Assembly: GCF_001705515.1 (NCBI RefSeq) | Contig: NZ_MDJS01000001.1 | Coordinates: forward strand, 1,302,001 to 1,366,000 | From: Mucilaginibacter sp. PPCGB 2223 | GTDB lineage: Bacteria; Bacteroidota; Bacteroidia; Sphingobacteriales; Sphingobacteriaceae | Reading direction: 5' to 3' | Length of the DNA: 64,000 nucleotides | Part shown: one piece after another, positions 26,103 to 36,359 of the stretch | Layout: each line of letters starts with the position of its first letter | Position numbering within the stretch: the first letter of the stretch is position 1 | Translations under genes and position numbers: made by a program | The notes under the pieces: model-generated | What the model was told of the DNA's origin: nothing | The model's database searches: none | Seen by the model: the letters and a program-made list of their open reading frames with translations, nothing else

Positions 26103-26153
26103 AGGTGATTACCTTTTAAAAACAAATCCCTCCGGGTTATCAGAGGGATTCAG

Positions 26154-26226
<73 letters not shown>

Positions 26227-26500
26227 ATTTTTTGTTTCCGTTTTGCTTCCGGCCTTGTGCCTTTTCGCTAACGGAGTGCAAATATAGGCAGAATTGAATT
26301 ATACGCAAGTGTTTATTCCAACTTTTTTTAAATATTTTGCATTCAACCCGCTTACCCGCTCTTTTTCAGGCAGATTAATTTATCCAAAAAATACCGGGCC
26401 CGCAGCCTGTTCATTATTTACCTGCAAACCTATACTTTATTGATTGCTGTTTCGGGGTTGGCTCACTAACTGCCTTACCTCCCGCTTCCACCCTTTTTAA

Positions 26501-26508
26501 TACCTTTG
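26501..26508 (+). promoter_or_regulatory. Putative -7 box for the GNAT gene
   Basis: TACCTTTG matches TAnnTTTG exactly, 21 nt before the chosen ATG at 26530. No clear TTTG is seen at the -33 position. The rest of the gap back to tRNA-Gly holds no gene. Confidence 0.45.
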
Positions 26509-26529
26509 CCCTTCAAATATCCAATACCT

Positions 26530-27204
26530 ATGCCTCACCTGCTCGATAACCCGGTTTTTAACGGACTATCATCCGGCAACAGCCATTTAGCCAACGGTAC
26601 CGATGAGGTCAGATTTTTTGACAAGGCCATATCGCCTTTGATCGGTCTTCAGGAGTATTCGCAAGCCAATTTTGATACCCTTTATCAACTAATTGAGAAA
26701 GGCCGTACCCTGGCTACACTTACCGCAAAAGATATTGTCATCCCTGCTCCGTGGAAGTTGATCAGGCATATCGTCATCCTGCAGATGGTGTTCGACGGAC
26801 CGGTACCTGCCGAAAAGGAACAACTTACGCCTTTGGATATCGAACACGTACCTGCCATGCTGGCCCTAACTAAATTAACCAACCCCGGCCCCTTTACCGA
26901 ACGCACCATCGAGTTCGGCAATTACGAAGGTATTTTTGTGAATGGCGAACTGGCCGCTATGGCCGGGCAGCGCACACAACCACGCCCCTATATCGAGGTG
27001 AGCGCCGTTTGCACACACCCCGACCATCACGGCAAGGGCTATGCCGGCCGGCTGATTAAAAGCCAACTGCAAAAGATAAACACGTTGCAATGCATACCAT
27101 TTTTGCATGTGCGTGCCGATAACGATGCGGCGATCAGTGTCTACAAAAAATCAGGCTTTTACATTAACCAGGATATACATTTCAACCTGTTTCAAAAAGA
27201 TTAA
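26530..27204 (+). CDS. GNAT family N-acetyltransferase
   Basis: 224 residues from the ATG at 26530; the TTG at 26506 lies in the -7 box and is rejected as a start. The C-terminal half is a GNAT domain: 'YIEVSAVCTHPDHHGKGYAGRLI' holds the acetyl-CoA pyrophosphate loop (Q/RxxGxG/A as HHGKGYA), and 'FLHVRADNDAAISVYKKSGF' is motif B. The N-terminal half resembles the degenerate first domain of FR47-type acetyltransferases. Substrate unknown. Confidence 0.87.
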   Translation: MPHLLDNPVFNGLSSGNSHLANGTDEVRFFDKAISPLIGLQEYSQANFDTLYQLIEKGRTLATLTAKDIVIPAPWKLIRHIVILQMVFDGPVPAEKEQLTPLDIEHVPAMLALTKLTNPGPFTERTIEFGNYEGIFVNGELAAMAGQRTQPRPYIEVSAVCTHPDHHGKGYAGRLIKSQLQKINTLQCIPFLHVRADNDAAISVYKKSGFYINQDIHFNLFQKD

Positions 27205-27317
27205 TTTAATAAGGCCATTTGGCGAACAGGGTCTTAATTGCCGAAAAGTTAAATCCATCAACCTTTGTTGGTTTTTGACCAATACACTCTCATTAATTTT
27301 TTCTATTTTGCTAAGCT

Positions 27318-28571
27318 ATGGAACCAACCGTAAAACCTAAGGCCCAGGCCGCATTGTGGTTTATTTTTATTACACTGCTTATCGATATCACCGGTTTTGG
27401 TATCATCATTCCGGTATTGCCGGATCTGATCCGGAAATTACTACATGGCGATATCAGTATAGCTGCCCGTTACGGCGGTTATCTTACAGTGGCCTACTCG
27501 CTAATGCAATTTGTTTTTGCACCGGTAATTGGTAACCTGAGCGATAAATACGGGCGCAGGCCGGTTTTGCTTGCTTCACTATTGGGTTTCAGTATCGATT
27601 ACCTGTTCCTGGCCTTTGCCCCTACTATCTGGTGGCTGTTTTTAGGCCGTGTGATCGCGGGGATAACCGGCGCCAGCTTTACAACCGCCAGCGCCTACAT
27701 TGCCGACATCAGCACCAACGAAGACCGGGCGAAAAACTTCGGTATGATCGGCGCGGCATTTGGGTTAGGTTTTATCATCGGCCCTGCTATCGGTGGCGTA
27801 CTGGGCGATATCGGCCTGCGCCTACCCTTTCTGGCTGCATCAGCACTAGCTTTACTCAATGCCTTATATGGCTTTTTTATATTACCAGAGTCGTTGCCTT
27901 TAGAAAAACGCCGCCCCTTTGATATCAAACGCGCAAACCCCATTGGCTCGTTAAAGCAGTTGGGTAAATATCCGGCAGTATTAGGTTTGGCAGCATCTTT
28001 TATATTGATATATCTTGCGGCACATTCGGTACAAAGTGTTTGGAATTTTTTTACTGAGTATAATTTTAACTGGAGTAAAAAAATGGTAGGCGCCTCGCTG
28101 GCATTTGTTGGTTTGCTTATCGGCCTTGTACAAGCCTTATTAACACGGGTTATTGTGCCTAAACTGGGTAATCAGCGCAGCGTGATATTAGGCTTGTTGT
28201 TTTATACAGTTGGCCTGCTATTTTTCTCCTTCGCCACACAAAGCTGGATGATGTTCGTCTTCCTGGTGCCTTATTGCCTTGGCGGTATTGCCGGCCCGGC
28301 ATTGCAGAGTATCATCACATCCGAAGTACCTGCCAACGAGCAGGGTGAATTACAAGGTGCATTAACCGGTTTAATGAGCCTTACGTCGATCTTCGGGCCA
28401 TGGATCATGACCAGCGTGTTCGCGTTCTTTACTTCAAAACAGGCGCCGTTCCATTTTCCGGGAGCGCACTTTATGTTAGGCGCTGTATTTATGTTACTTA
28501 GTGCAGTGCTTGCCGCAAGAAGTTTCAAAAAAGAAGCGAAAAGAGACAATGACAGCAAGCAATCTATTTAA
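27318..28571 (+). CDS. MFS transporter of the TCR/Tet drug-efflux type
   Basis: 417 residues with twelve predicted transmembrane helices. Motif [14 protein letters not shown] lies between helices 2 and 3, and '[21 protein letters not shown]' and '[13 protein letters not shown]' are typical of the TetA-like subfamily of drug:H+ antiporters. The true substrate is unknown; most chromosomal members are not tetracycline-resistance genes. Its last 8 bp overlap the end of the convergent pectate lyase gene. Confidence 0.9.
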   Translation: MEPTVKPKAQAALWFIFITLLIDITGFGIIIPVLPDLIRKLLHGDISIAARYGGYLTVAYSLMQFVFAPVIGNLSDKYGRRPVLLASLLGFSIDYLFLAFAPTIWWLFLGRVIAGITGASFTTASAYIADISTNEDRAKNFGMIGAAFGLGFIIGPAIGGVLGDIGLRLPFLAASALALLNALYGFFILPESLPLEKRRPFDIKRANPIGSLKQLGKYPAVLGLAASFILIYLAAHSVQSVWNFFTEYNFNWSKKMVGASLAFVGLLIGLVQALLTRVIVPKLGNQRSVILGLLFYTVGLLFFSFATQSWMMFVFLVPYCLGGIAGPALQSIITSEVPANEQGELQGALTGLMSLTSIFGPWIMTSVFAFFTSKQAPFHFPGAHFMLGAVFMLLSAVLAARSFKKEAKRDNDSKQSI

Positions 28572-30621
28572 CCGGATTGCGTAAGTCGCGGTTATTTACC
28601 GGTTTTTTATAGTTGATGTACTGATTGGGATTAGTGCCATTAATATATTCTTCCAGATTGGTATATCCGTCGCCGTCCTTATCTTTAGCGGCATCTGCCG
28701 GATCGCGCGGGTTTAAACCGTAATGTATCTCCCATGCATCCGGCATACCATCGTGGTCGCTATCTAACAATGCCTTGGCCGGTTTATAGACCGGGTAGCC
28801 GCCGAGCGGCCAATCGCCCGGCCTATCAGGTACCTCACCAGTTCCGTTACGTGTGCTTTGGGTTATAAACCTGGTCAGCGAATCCCGTAAAGGTAAGGCA
28901 GCACCGCCCCACTGTAAAATATCGTTATAGGCATCCGGCGCACTTTGTGTACCGACAGGTGATGCATCGAATGGCATTTTCATGATCGTTTCTGCCGGAA
29001 CCCTCAAAACCGGGAAAAAGCTTGGAGGCAGTATATTGCCATCAGCATAGAACTGCCCGCAAGGGTTGTTTGCTATAAAGGCGTATTTTTGATTGCCCCG
29101 CTTTTGCAGGTTTGCAATATAGTTGAGCTTAATGTAATCTCCGGGCTCTTCGCCGTATCCTGCATCAATATAATCATACAACGTATTATTACGGTAATCG
29201 AGCCACAGGCCCCATGCCCGGGGGTTGCGGCGCATGCTGTGTGCCGTTAAGTTGTGATGAAACGAAACATACCCCCATCCGCTAAAAAAATACGACATAG
29301 AATGCGGGCCTTTTTCGTGTGTAGAACGGTTTAACCCGCCGTATACATAGTTCCATTGAAAAGTAACTGCTGCGCGTTCTTCGGGTTTAAGGGCATAAAT
29401 GTTCACTATCTGATCATTCGCGTAAGCGAATTCGCAATGATCGATCACGATATTGGCGCCGCTGATATCGACAGCGTGACTTTGATCGCCAAGTACGCGC
29501 GGGTTTTTGCCCGGCCCCTTAATATCGCCGACCCGTACCCGCAGGTAACGGAGCACCACATCGTGCGTATGGATTTCGATACCCCAATTGCGTATTTGCA
29601 CACCCTCTCCCGGCGCGGTATTACCAGCTATGGTTACGTACGGGTCGTTAATTAACAATTGATCTTTAAGCTCAATAGTGCCCGAAACAGCAAACAGGAT
29701 AATCCGCGGCCCATGTGCTTCAACCGCTTCGCGTAAACTGCCGTGGATTACTTTTTCGGCAGGCAGTTCCGGGTATCCCGGTAAGGCGGGCGCCGGCTGC
29801 CCTTCTTCGTGCTCGCCTAATTTACCCTCCGCGCGGCCATCGCGTTTGTGCGATAGATAATCCTGCAGGGTGGTTACGATATAGACTTTGCCGCCCCTGC
29901 CGCCGGGAGTATTTGCTCCATAGCCTTCGGCTCCGGGAAATGCCGGTATCCGTGAGTTTAATAAGGAAGTTAGCGGTTCTGCCGGCTGCAGATCGATCTG
30001 CATGTATACCGACCCAACGCCGGTGCCGGTAAAATCGCTGAAAGTTAGTTTTGTACCTCCGGGCAATAAATAAGCATGGATGCGCGGGTGCTTAAAATCA
30101 AGCTCGTGAGCGCCATAAGGCTTTAATGCAACAATAAGTTTGCCTATGTTGGCAGCCATGCTTGTACGGACAGAATCAACAAGCAAAGGATAAAGCTTTT
30201 TGATCTCATCCGGCTGCTCGTGCTCAAGCGTTTGCATACGCACATCCAGCGGCCTGCCGATATGAAACCTGATCACGGGTCGCGCAGGGTCGAACGCGTA
30301 ATATTCCGTTTCGTAGGCAAACTGATCCCAAACGGGTAAACCCGGCCATTGCTCAGATCGTTTGCCGGTATAGATTAAGGGGTACGATTTTGATCCCTGT
30401 GCAAGTTTGATATTTGATGGAAAAAGCAAAGCCACCAGTTTACCGGGCGGCAGTTGCCAGGGATGATCTAACCCGAGTAAGCGGGCAAGCGCCGGAAAGC
30501 GCTCTATAAAAGGCAAAGCCGATGCTGCCTGCGGGAATTTTTTTTGCAACACAGATGGTTTAACTGCATAGGCCATAATTGCACTGACCGACAAAACAAC
30601 AGTTATGAGTATTCTCCGCAT
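28564..30621 (-). CDS. Secreted pectate lyase-like protein (PL1-type beta-helix) with Ca-binding C-terminal repeats
   Basis: 685 residues with a signal peptide (about 1-19). Residues about 20-220 are a domain I do not recognise. From '[17 protein letters not shown]' (about residue 227) to about 600 is the right-handed beta-helix of polysaccharide-lyase-1-like enzymes ('[17 protein letters not shown]', '[14 protein letters not shown]'). The C-terminus has thrombospondin-3/EF-like calcium motifs [11 protein letters not shown] and [13 protein letters not shown]. It probably cleaves pectin or a related polysaccharide outside the cytoplasm. The gene is isolated, with no SusCD pair nearby. Its 3' end overlaps the convergent MFS gene by 8 bp. 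Confidence 0.85.
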   Translation of the reverse strand: MRRILITVVLSVSAIMAYAVKPSVLQKKFPQAASALPFIERFPALARLLGLDHPWQLPPGKLVALLFPSNIKLAQGSKSYPLIYTGKRSEQWPGLPVWDQFAYETEYYAFDPARPVIRFHIGRPLDVRMQTLEHEQPDEIKKLYPLLVDSVRTSMAANIGKLIVALKPYGAHELDFKHPRIHAYLLPGGTKLTFSDFTGTGVGSVYMQIDLQPAEPLTSLLNSRIPAFPGAEGYGANTPGGRGGKVYIVTTLQDYLSHKRDGRAEGKLGEHEEGQPAPALPGYPELPAEKVIHGSLREAVEAHGPRIILFAVSGTIELKDQLLINDPYVTIAGNTAPGEGVQIRNWGIEIHTHDVVLRYLRVRVGDIKGPGKNPRVLGDQSHAVDISGANIVIDHCEFAYANDQIVNIYALKPEERAAVTFQWNYVYGGLNRSTHEKGPHSMSYFFSGWGYVSFHHNLTAHSMRRNPRAWGLWLDYRNNTLYDYIDAGYGEEPGDYIKLNYIANLQKRGNQKYAFIANNPCGQFYADGNILPPSFFPVLRVPAETIMKMPFDASPVGTQSAPDAYNDILQWGGAALPLRDSLTRFITQSTRNGTGEVPDRPGDWPLGGYPVYKPAKALLDSDHDGMPDAWEIHYGLNPRDPADAAKDKDGDGYTNLEEYINGTNPNQYINYKKPVNNRDLRNPVK

Positions 30622-30763
30622 AATAAAATGGCATTCAGGCTTATATTGACAGAATAAAAATAGATAAAATAATCACAACAGCAATCACTGAGTACTGCGG
30701 GCAGATATCACGGGGCTAATTCGTAATTTCGCAACCCGGATTAGTAGTAAGGATATTGTTTGC

Positions 30764-32158
30764 ATGCGACTAATGACGGGAGAACACCCTTACATGAAAC
30801 AGCTTTATACCAAATATAAACCTCATTACCGCGATAACCTGAAGCTGGCCATACCTGTAATCATATCGCAGGCAGGGCACATGATGGTACAAATGAGCGA
30901 CAGCATGATCGTGGGGCATTGGGTGGGCACCATCGCATTGGCAGCAGTTTCGCTGGCAAGCAGTGTTTTTATCCTGATACTGGTCTTCGGCCTGGGGGTG
31001 TCGTACGCTATAACTCCTCTTACAGCACAGGAAGATTCGCAAGGAAACTACAGCGAGTGCGGGCGCCTGCTTATCAATAGCCTGCTTATCAATATCATTT
31101 GCGGGATTTTGCTTTTTGCGGTTGTTTATTTTGGCTCGGCTTTTTTACTTGATCATCTTGATCAAAAATCGGCCGAAGTGGTAAACGAAGCTAAACCCTT
31201 ATTGATCCTATTGGGTGTATCGATCATTCCGCTGATGGTTTTTTTAACTTTCAAGCAGTTTGCCGAGGGTTTGGGTTTTACCAAACAAGCCATGAAAATA
31301 TCAATATGGGGCAACATACTAAACATTTGCCTGGGTATAACCTTTGTAAAAGGGCTGTTTGGCATACACCCGCAAGGCATATGCGGCGTTGGCTACAGCA
31401 CACTGATAGACCGTTGCCTGATGGCAGCCGTTATGGCTGTTTATGTATTGCGTGCCGCCAGGTTTAAAAAATACCTGAACAATTTTGCCCTGAAAAGTAT
31501 TGACCGCGCCCGCAGCTGGACGCTGTTGAAAATGGGCGCACCTGTTGGCATGCAATACGCTTTTGAAGCCGGGGCGTTTGTTGGAGCCAATTTTATTATC
31601 GGCACTATAAGCCCGGTGCAGCAGGCTGCCCACCAGGTTGCAATTACCCTGGCATCGTTTACCTATATGATGGCGACCGGCATATCCGCAGCGGCGACCA
31701 TTAAATCGGGTAATAATTTTGGCGTTAAAAACTTTACGCTGCTGCGGCAATCGGCCATATCAAGTTATCACCTGGTTTTGGTGCTGATGTCGGCAACGGC
31801 AATTATGTTTACTTTGGGCAACCAGGTTTTACCTTATTTGTTTACTACAGATAAAGCGGTAATATACTTTGCTGCACAGCTGCTTATACTCACAGCGTTT
31901 TTCCAGCTGTTTGACGGAACCCAGGTTGTTGGCCTGGGTATTTTGCGCGGCATGGGCGACGTTAAATTCCCTACCGCATTTACGTTTTTTGCTTACTGGA
32001 TAGTTGGCTTGCCCATAGGCTACCTTTGCGGGATACACTTTAAGCTGGGTGCCGTAGGCGTTTGGTACGGATTGGTTTTAGGGTTAATGGTATCGGCCGT
32101 ACTGCAATTTGTGAGGTTCCAGTTTATCAGTAAGAAACATAGCCCCCCAGCCCCCTAA
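30764..32158 (+). CDS. MATE family efflux transporter
   Basis: 464 residues with twelve predicted helices in two halves. 'AIPVIISQAGHMMVQMSDSMIVGHW' and 'GAPVGMQYAFEAGAF' are the paired N-terminal helices of MATE/NorM exporters, which drive drug or metabolite export with Na+ or H+. Two further Met codons (30773, 30794) could be the start. The last residues (HSPPAP) and the stop codon are encoded inside a palindromic G/C-box repeat, so the native tail may have been altered by insertion. Confidence 0.92.
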   Translation: MRLMTGEHPYMKQLYTKYKPHYRDNLKLAIPVIISQAGHMMVQMSDSMIVGHWVGTIALAAVSLASSVFILILVFGLGVSYAITPLTAQEDSQGNYSECGRLLINSLLINIICGILLFAVVYFGSAFLLDHLDQKSAEVVNEAKPLLILLGVSIIPLMVFLTFKQFAEGLGFTKQAMKISIWGNILNICLGITFVKGLFGIHPQGICGVGYSTLIDRCLMAAVMAVYVLRAARFKKYLNNFALKSIDRARSWTLLKMGAPVGMQYAFEAGAFVGANFIIGTISPVQQAAHQVAITLASFTYMMATGISAAATIKSGNNFGVKNFTLLRQSAISSYHLVLVLMSATAIMFTLGNQVLPYLFTTDKAVIYFAAQLLILTAFFQLFDGTQVVGLGILRGMGDVKFPTAFTFFAYWIVGLPIGYLCGIHFKLGAVGVWYGLVLGLMVSAVLQFVRFQFISKKHSPPAP

Positions 32159-32223
32159 AGGGGGAGCAATAGCGCACGGTGAATATGTAAATCAAAACTC
32201 CCCCTTTAGGGGACTGGGGAGCT
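32141..32223. repeat. Palindromic G/C-box repeat pair between convergent genes
   Basis: The left copy (32141-32167) has the core CCCCCTAAAGGGGG and the right copy (32199-32223) is its inverted partner, matching at 24 of 26 positions. Each arm is itself palindromic. The MATE stop codon lies in the left arm and the deacetylase-like gene's stop touches the right arm. The pair can fold into a long hairpin and may act as a bidirectional terminator. Confidence 0.75.
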
Positions 32224-33125
32224 TAAAAGTACAGATCAACAGCTACCCTGAACGTATTGCAGTGCGCCTCAACAATATCTTTGATATCGGGCGAATAACC
32301 GCCGCCCATGCTTACCTGCACCGGGATGTTATTGGCTATACATTGCTCAAACACAAAACGGTCGCGGGCTTTGCAGGCTTCTTTACTTAAATCAAATTTG
32401 CCTAACCTGTCTGTTTTCAAAACATCAACACCGGCGAGGTAAAATATAAAACCGGGCCTTTGCTGCGCTATGAGTTTAGGCAGTGTATCGTACAAAATAT
32501 CAAGGTATGCTTCATCACTGATATGATCAGGCAAAGGGATATCCAGGTCTGACCGCTCTTTACGAAATGGGAAGTTATTGGCGCCATGCATCGAAAAAGT
32601 GAATACCCTGGGTTCATGCTCAAATATCTGCGCCGTGCCGTTGCCCTGGTGCACATCTAAATCAACAATTAAGATATTCGAAACTAAATTATTTACCAAC
32701 AGGTAATTAGCCGCCACAGCCTGATCGTTCAGCAAACAAAAACCTTCGCCCCAATTGGTACCCGCATGGTGTGTACCGCCTGCCGCATTAAAAGCTATGC
32801 CATGCTCAAAAGCATAATGACAGCCTTTAATGGTTCCTCCCGAAATTCGCCTGGAACGTTCAACCAGCCTTGCCGATAAGGGTAAACCTATGCGCCTCTC
32901 CATAGCGGCCGGTAAAGTCAAATCGCGCAGATGGCGCCAGTAATCTTCGCTGTGTGTTAACAGGATGGTGGCTTCATCTGCCATATCGGGCGCAAAAAGG
33001 TTTTCTTCGGCAATAACACCCTGATGCAGCAGTTGCTGGGGTATCAGCTCGTACTTGAGCATCGGGAAGCGGTGCCCTTCGGGTAACGGGTGCGCGTATA
33101 AGGGGTGGTAGGCTATTTTGAGCAT
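32223..33125 (-). CDS. Histone-deacetylase-superfamily amidohydrolase
   Basis: 300 residues. The active-site His pair is in GGTHHAGTNWGEGFCLLND, and the zinc ligands are in 'LIVDLDVHQGNGT'. 'FYLAGVDVLKTDRLGKF' supplies the third ligand region. Bacterial members (AcuC, acetylpolyamine amidohydrolase) remove acetyl groups from lysines or polyamines; the substrate here is unknown. The gene lies between two copies of a palindromic repeat, with the kynureninase gene upstream on the same strand. Confidence 0.9.
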   Translation of the reverse strand: MLKIAYHPLYAHPLPEGHRFPMLKYELIPQQLLHQGVIAEENLFAPDMADEATILLTHSEDYWRHLRDLTLPAAMERRIGLPLSARLVERSRRISGGTIKGCHYAFEHGIAFNAAGGTHHAGTNWGEGFCLLNDQAVAANYLLVNNLVSNILIVDLDVHQGNGTAQIFEHEPRVFTFSMHGANNFPFRKERSDLDIPLPDHISDEAYLDILYDTLPKLIAQQRPGFIFYLAGVDVLKTDRLGKFDLSKEACKARDRFVFEQCIANNIPVQVSMGGGYSPDIKDIVEAHCNTFRVAVDLYF

Positions 33126-33127
33126 AG

Positions 33128-33221
33128 AGCCCCCTCTAAATCTCCCCCTGAAGGGGAGACTTTAAAAACGCCCTTCAAAATCATCAACATCATAAAGCCC
33201 TCCCTTCCGGGAAGGGTTGGA
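33128..33221. repeat. Two palindromic repeats between the deacetylase-like and kynureninase genes
   Basis: 33128-33160 carries a diverged CCCCCTGAAGGGG palindrome of the family at 32141 and 50356. 33196-33221 is a second palindrome (CCCTTCCGGGAAGGG core). The second encodes the last residues of kynureninase (PFPEGRAL). Confidence 0.65.
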
Positions 33222-34497
33222 TGGCGCTTACCGCCTCCTTCAATATCTTCCCGGCCATATAAACATCTGCAAACGAATTATATAAAGGCACCGGGCTCAA
33301 GCGGATCACATCCGGTTCGCGCCAATCGCCCAATACGCCTTTTTTTACGAGATAATCGAATATGGCTTTACCGTTATCACAAATAACCGATAGTTGTGCT
33401 CCGCGCTGGGCTGGGTCTGCCGGCGTAATGATCTTAAACACGCCATTTCCCCGCTCCCGGTTCATCTGTCGGATCAAAAACTCCAGGTACCCGGTAAGCA
33501 TTTTGCTTTTATCCCGTAACGGCTGCATGCTGCCAACTTCGGCGAATGCTTTTAGAGACGCTGCATGAGCGGCCAGCAGCAAAACCGGACTACAACTCAC
33601 CATCCATCCTTCGGCGCTCTCCTGGGGTTTAAAACCGGGCTTCATTTCAAAACGGGTATCTTCCCTGTATCCCCACCAACCGGCAAAACGGTTCAGGGTA
33701 GCATCGCCGAAATGCTTTTGATGAACAAAGGCCCCGCTTATCCCGCCCGGACCGGAATTCATGTACTTGTACGAGCACCAGCAGGCAAAATCGACGTTCC
33801 AATCGTGCAACCGTAAAGGAACGTTACCCGCGGCATGGGCCAAATCGAAACCTACAATAGCGCCAGCATCATGGCCGGCTTTGGTAATTGCCTGCAGATT
33901 GTAAAACTGGCCTGTGTAATAATTAATCCCGCCGAAAAGCACTAAGGCCAATTCATCGGCATGTTCGTGTATCCTTTGCAGGATATCTTCGGTACGCAAA
34001 GTATCTTCTCCCTGGCGTGGAAAAACCTCTATGATGGCGTCCATTGGGTCGTAGCCGTGGAAACGAACCTGACTTTCTACCGCATATTGATCCGAAGGGA
34101 AAGCCCCGCCCTCCATGATGATCTTAAAACGTTTTTGATTTGGCTTATAGAAACTTACAAGCAAAAAGTGAAGGTTTACTGTAAGCGTATTCATAGCAAC
34201 CACTTCGGCAGGTAAAGCGCCAACAATAGTAGCTAAGGAATTGGTTAAAGTTTTGTGATAGAACATCCATGGAGTGTCGCCATCGAACCATCCCTCAACC
34301 GCATATTTGCTCCAGTTGCTTAATTGCTGTGCAATTACTTCGGCAGTTGCTTTTGGCTGCAACCCGAGAGAATTGCCACATAAGTATATCATATCCTGCC
34401 TGTTATGCTGCGGAATGATAAACTGATCGCGAAAGCGGGCTAAAGGGTCGTTTTTATCTGCGGCTAAGGCAAATTCTAAGGTATTCTGATAATTCAC
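33190..34497 (-). CDS. kynU: Kynureninase
   Basis: 435 residues if started at GTG 34497 (MNYQNTLEFA), which fits family N-termini; a TTG two codons upstream is also possible and no ATG is available. 'YLCGNSLGLQP', the PLP-binding 'SYKYMNSGPGG' and 'IRLSPVPLYNSF' are family hallmarks. The enzyme cleaves kynurenine or 3-hydroxykynurenine to (3-hydroxy)anthranilate plus alanine in tryptophan degradation/NAD synthesis. No other kyn gene is adjacent. Its C-terminal residues fall inside a palindromic repeat. Confidence 0.93.
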   Translation of the reverse strand: MNYQNTLEFALAADKNDPLARFRDQFIIPQHNRQDMIYLCGNSLGLQPKATAEVIAQQLSNWSKYAVEGWFDGDTPWMFYHKTLTNSLATIVGALPAEVVAMNTLTVNLHFLLVSFYKPNQKRFKIIMEGGAFPSDQYAVESQVRFHGYDPMDAIIEVFPRQGEDTLRTEDILQRIHEHADELALVLFGGINYYTGQFYNLQAITKAGHDAGAIVGFDLAHAAGNVPLRLHDWNVDFACWCSYKYMNSGPGGISGAFVHQKHFGDATLNRFAGWWGYREDTRFEMKPGFKPQESAEGWMVSCSPVLLLAAHAASLKAFAEVGSMQPLRDKSKMLTGYLEFLIRQMNRERGNGVFKIITPADPAQRGAQLSVICDNGKAIFDYLVKKGVLGDWREPDVIRLSPVPLYNSFADVYMAGKILKEAVSAIQPFPEGRAL

Positions 34498-34556
34498 GTC
34501 CAAATGTAGGATATTTTCCTTTTGTATTTGGCAGTCATTGCATCAAGGCTATAGAG

Positions 34557-35048
34557 TTATAGTTTAATTTTACCATGCTCACCTTCGTCGTATTGCTTAC
34601 CCAGCAGGTTTGCTTTCAGCATATTGAACAGTACTACGATCTTGCTCGAACTGCTGTCCCAGTATTCCATATCCGAAGTCACCACTTTCAGGAGTATCAG
34701 CTTAGGGTCGCCTAAACCATCCGGAAAAAATGCCTGGATATAGGGCGTCCACAAATGTTTCATCTTCTCCTTATCGTCAACTAAATGTGCGTGGCCTTTG
34801 ATACTGAGATAGGTATTGGTGCCGCTATCGGAGTAGGTAACGTTCACTTTATTATCAACCGATATCTCTTTGGCTTTTGCCGAATATTCATTGGTAAAGA
34901 ACCAGATATCGCCATTGGCATCAATTTCAGCAGTACCCATCGGCCGGCAATGAAAGCCATGGGACCTGGTAAAAGTAGTCAGCATGGCTGTGCGGATATT
35001 ATCCACCTTCGATTTCAAAAAGTGGATATGGTCTTCTTTCTTGCTCAT
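34557..35048 (-). CDS. Pyridoxamine-phosphate-oxidase-like general stress protein
   Basis: 163 residues. A split-barrel flavin-binding fold is suggested by 'RTAMLTTFTRSHGFHCRPMGT', 'DIWFFTNEYSAKAKEI' and 'YLSIKGHAHLV', matching the general stress protein 26 family of PNPOx-like proteins. These bind FMN or a related flavin; the reaction is unknown. Confidence 0.87.
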   Translation of the reverse strand: MSKKEDHIHFLKSKVDNIRTAMLTTFTRSHGFHCRPMGTAEIDANGDIWFFTNEYSAKAKEISVDNKVNVTYSDSGTNTYLSIKGHAHLVDDKEKMKHLWTPYIQAFFPDGLGDPKLILLKVVTSDMEYWDSSSSKIVVLFNMLKANLLGKQYDEGEHGKIKL

Positions 35049-35104
35049 TGGTTTATTTTATAAGATCATAACCAACCAGGAGCGATTTTGATTTAAGAAA
35101 CACA

Positions 35105-35716
35105 TTATTTCGGCTGCTTTAATGGCCTGCTTACATAGCGGTTAGTCTTTACGTACAAACGGTAGGGCAGCAAGGCGTCTTCGGCGGCATAATCAACACC
35201 TACGCGCGGCGCGGCGATGATCTGGTCGTCTGTAAAACCCAATCCCCTATCCTCTATCCAGATCACGTCCCCCTGCAGGTCGAAGCCATTGATCTTCCTG
35301 GATATCCCTAAAGCTTTAGCCACCGAACCCGGCCCGGATGTAATTGCCGGTTTGGATGCAGGCATATTGCGGCGCAGTTCGATCACATCGATACCGTCTG
35401 TCGGTTCGATGGCCCGCACCAATATAGCATGGGGATCACCTTCCGTTGAAGTGACGATATTGAACATTTCGTGAATACCGTAGCACAGGTAAACGTAAGC
35501 TATGCCACCCTGCCGGTGCATCACCTTGGTGCGATTGGTTAAACGGCCGCCAAAAGCGTGAGAAGCTTTATCGACCACGCCGTTATAAGCCTCGGCCTCA
35601 ACAATGATACCACCTGTAACTATACCATCGATACAGCTCATGAGGTATTTGCCCAACAAATTGCGGGTAATGTGCAGCACATTGCCATGCGTGTAAAAAT
35701 CAAGCGGTAGTTTCAT
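35105..35716 (-). CDS. DNA-3-methyladenine glycosylase (AAG/Mpg type)
   Basis: 203 residues. 'IIVEAEAYNGVVDKASHA' contains the catalytic Glu, and 'GIAYVYLCYGIHEMFNIV' and 'SGPGSVAKALGIS' are the conserved blocks of the eukaryote-like alkyladenine glycosylase family. It removes alkylated purines in base-excision repair. Its 5' end overlaps the upstream hydrolase gene by 17 bp, so they are cotranscribed. Confidence 0.92.
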   Translation of the reverse strand: MKLPLDFYTHGNVLHITRNLLGKYLMSCIDGIVTGGIIVEAEAYNGVVDKASHAFGGRLTNRTKVMHRQGGIAYVYLCYGIHEMFNIVTSTEGDPHAILVRAIEPTDGIDVIELRRNMPASKPAITSGPGSVAKALGISRKINGFDLQGDVIWIEDRGLGFTDDQIIAAPRVGVDYAAEDALLPYRLYVKTNRYVSRPLKQPK

Positions 35717-36359
35717 TATTCAGGATTTTACGGATAGCCGGACTTATTTCGGCCGCGCGGGTAAAAACAAGCATGTGATCGGCGCCGGGTATCACGGTAG
35801 CGCTCTTTGCCTTTTTTGCATTAAAGATCAGATCTTTCGAACCGATGAACTGATGGATCGGATAAGGTGCCGGGTCGCCGTTCCAGCCAAGGGCGGCATA
35901 CATCGCCCAGGTTAAAAAATCGGGGTCGCTGTTTTGCAGCATGGAATAAAAAAGCGGAGCTTCCTTACTCCCCGCAAAAACACCGAACAATGGCCGCAGC
36001 AATGGGCCGAGTTTCTTTACAAAACCACCCGTGAAAAGCCTGTATATCGGGAAAGCTCTGAAAAACCCAAAGTACCAGGGCGCTTCGGCCTTTGATTTAA
36101 TGCTGGAAATAATGATGGCATGTGCCAACTTTACCTGTTTGGCTATTTCGACGGTGAGCATCCCGCCTAAGGAAACACCTATTACCGCATCGCCCTGCCT
36201 GATGCCATATTCCCGAATGAGTTTGGTAGCGTAAGTGGTTAAAGTATCGGCCTTCTCGGGTTTGAGCCAAAGCGCCGGAATAACCTCAAAACCACTCAGA
36301 TCAAGATTACGAAATAATCTTTCGTCGGCGCCAAGCCCGGCTACCAGGAAGACTCTCAT
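35700..36359 (-). CDS. Alpha/beta-hydrolase
   Basis: 219 residues. Nucleophile elbow GVSLGG (about residues 63-68), an Asp in 'FIGSKDLIF' and a His in 'IPGADHMLV' complete a triad. It is shorter than typical esterases and carries a hydrophobic, aromatic cap region (about 95-130). Substrate unknown. It overlaps the GAF gene by 1 bp and the glycosylase gene by 17 bp, forming a three-gene operon. Confidence 0.83.
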   Translation of the reverse strand: MRVFLVAGLGADERLFRNLDLSGFEVIPALWLKPEKADTLTTYATKLIREYGIRQGDAVIGVSLGGMLTVEIAKQVKLAHAIIISSIKSKAEAPWYFGFFRAFPIYRLFTGGFVKKLGPLLRPLFGVFAGSKEAPLFYSMLQNSDPDFLTWAMYAALGWNGDPAPYPIHQFIGSKDLIFNAKKAKSATVIPGADHMLVFTRAAEISPAIRKILNNETTA

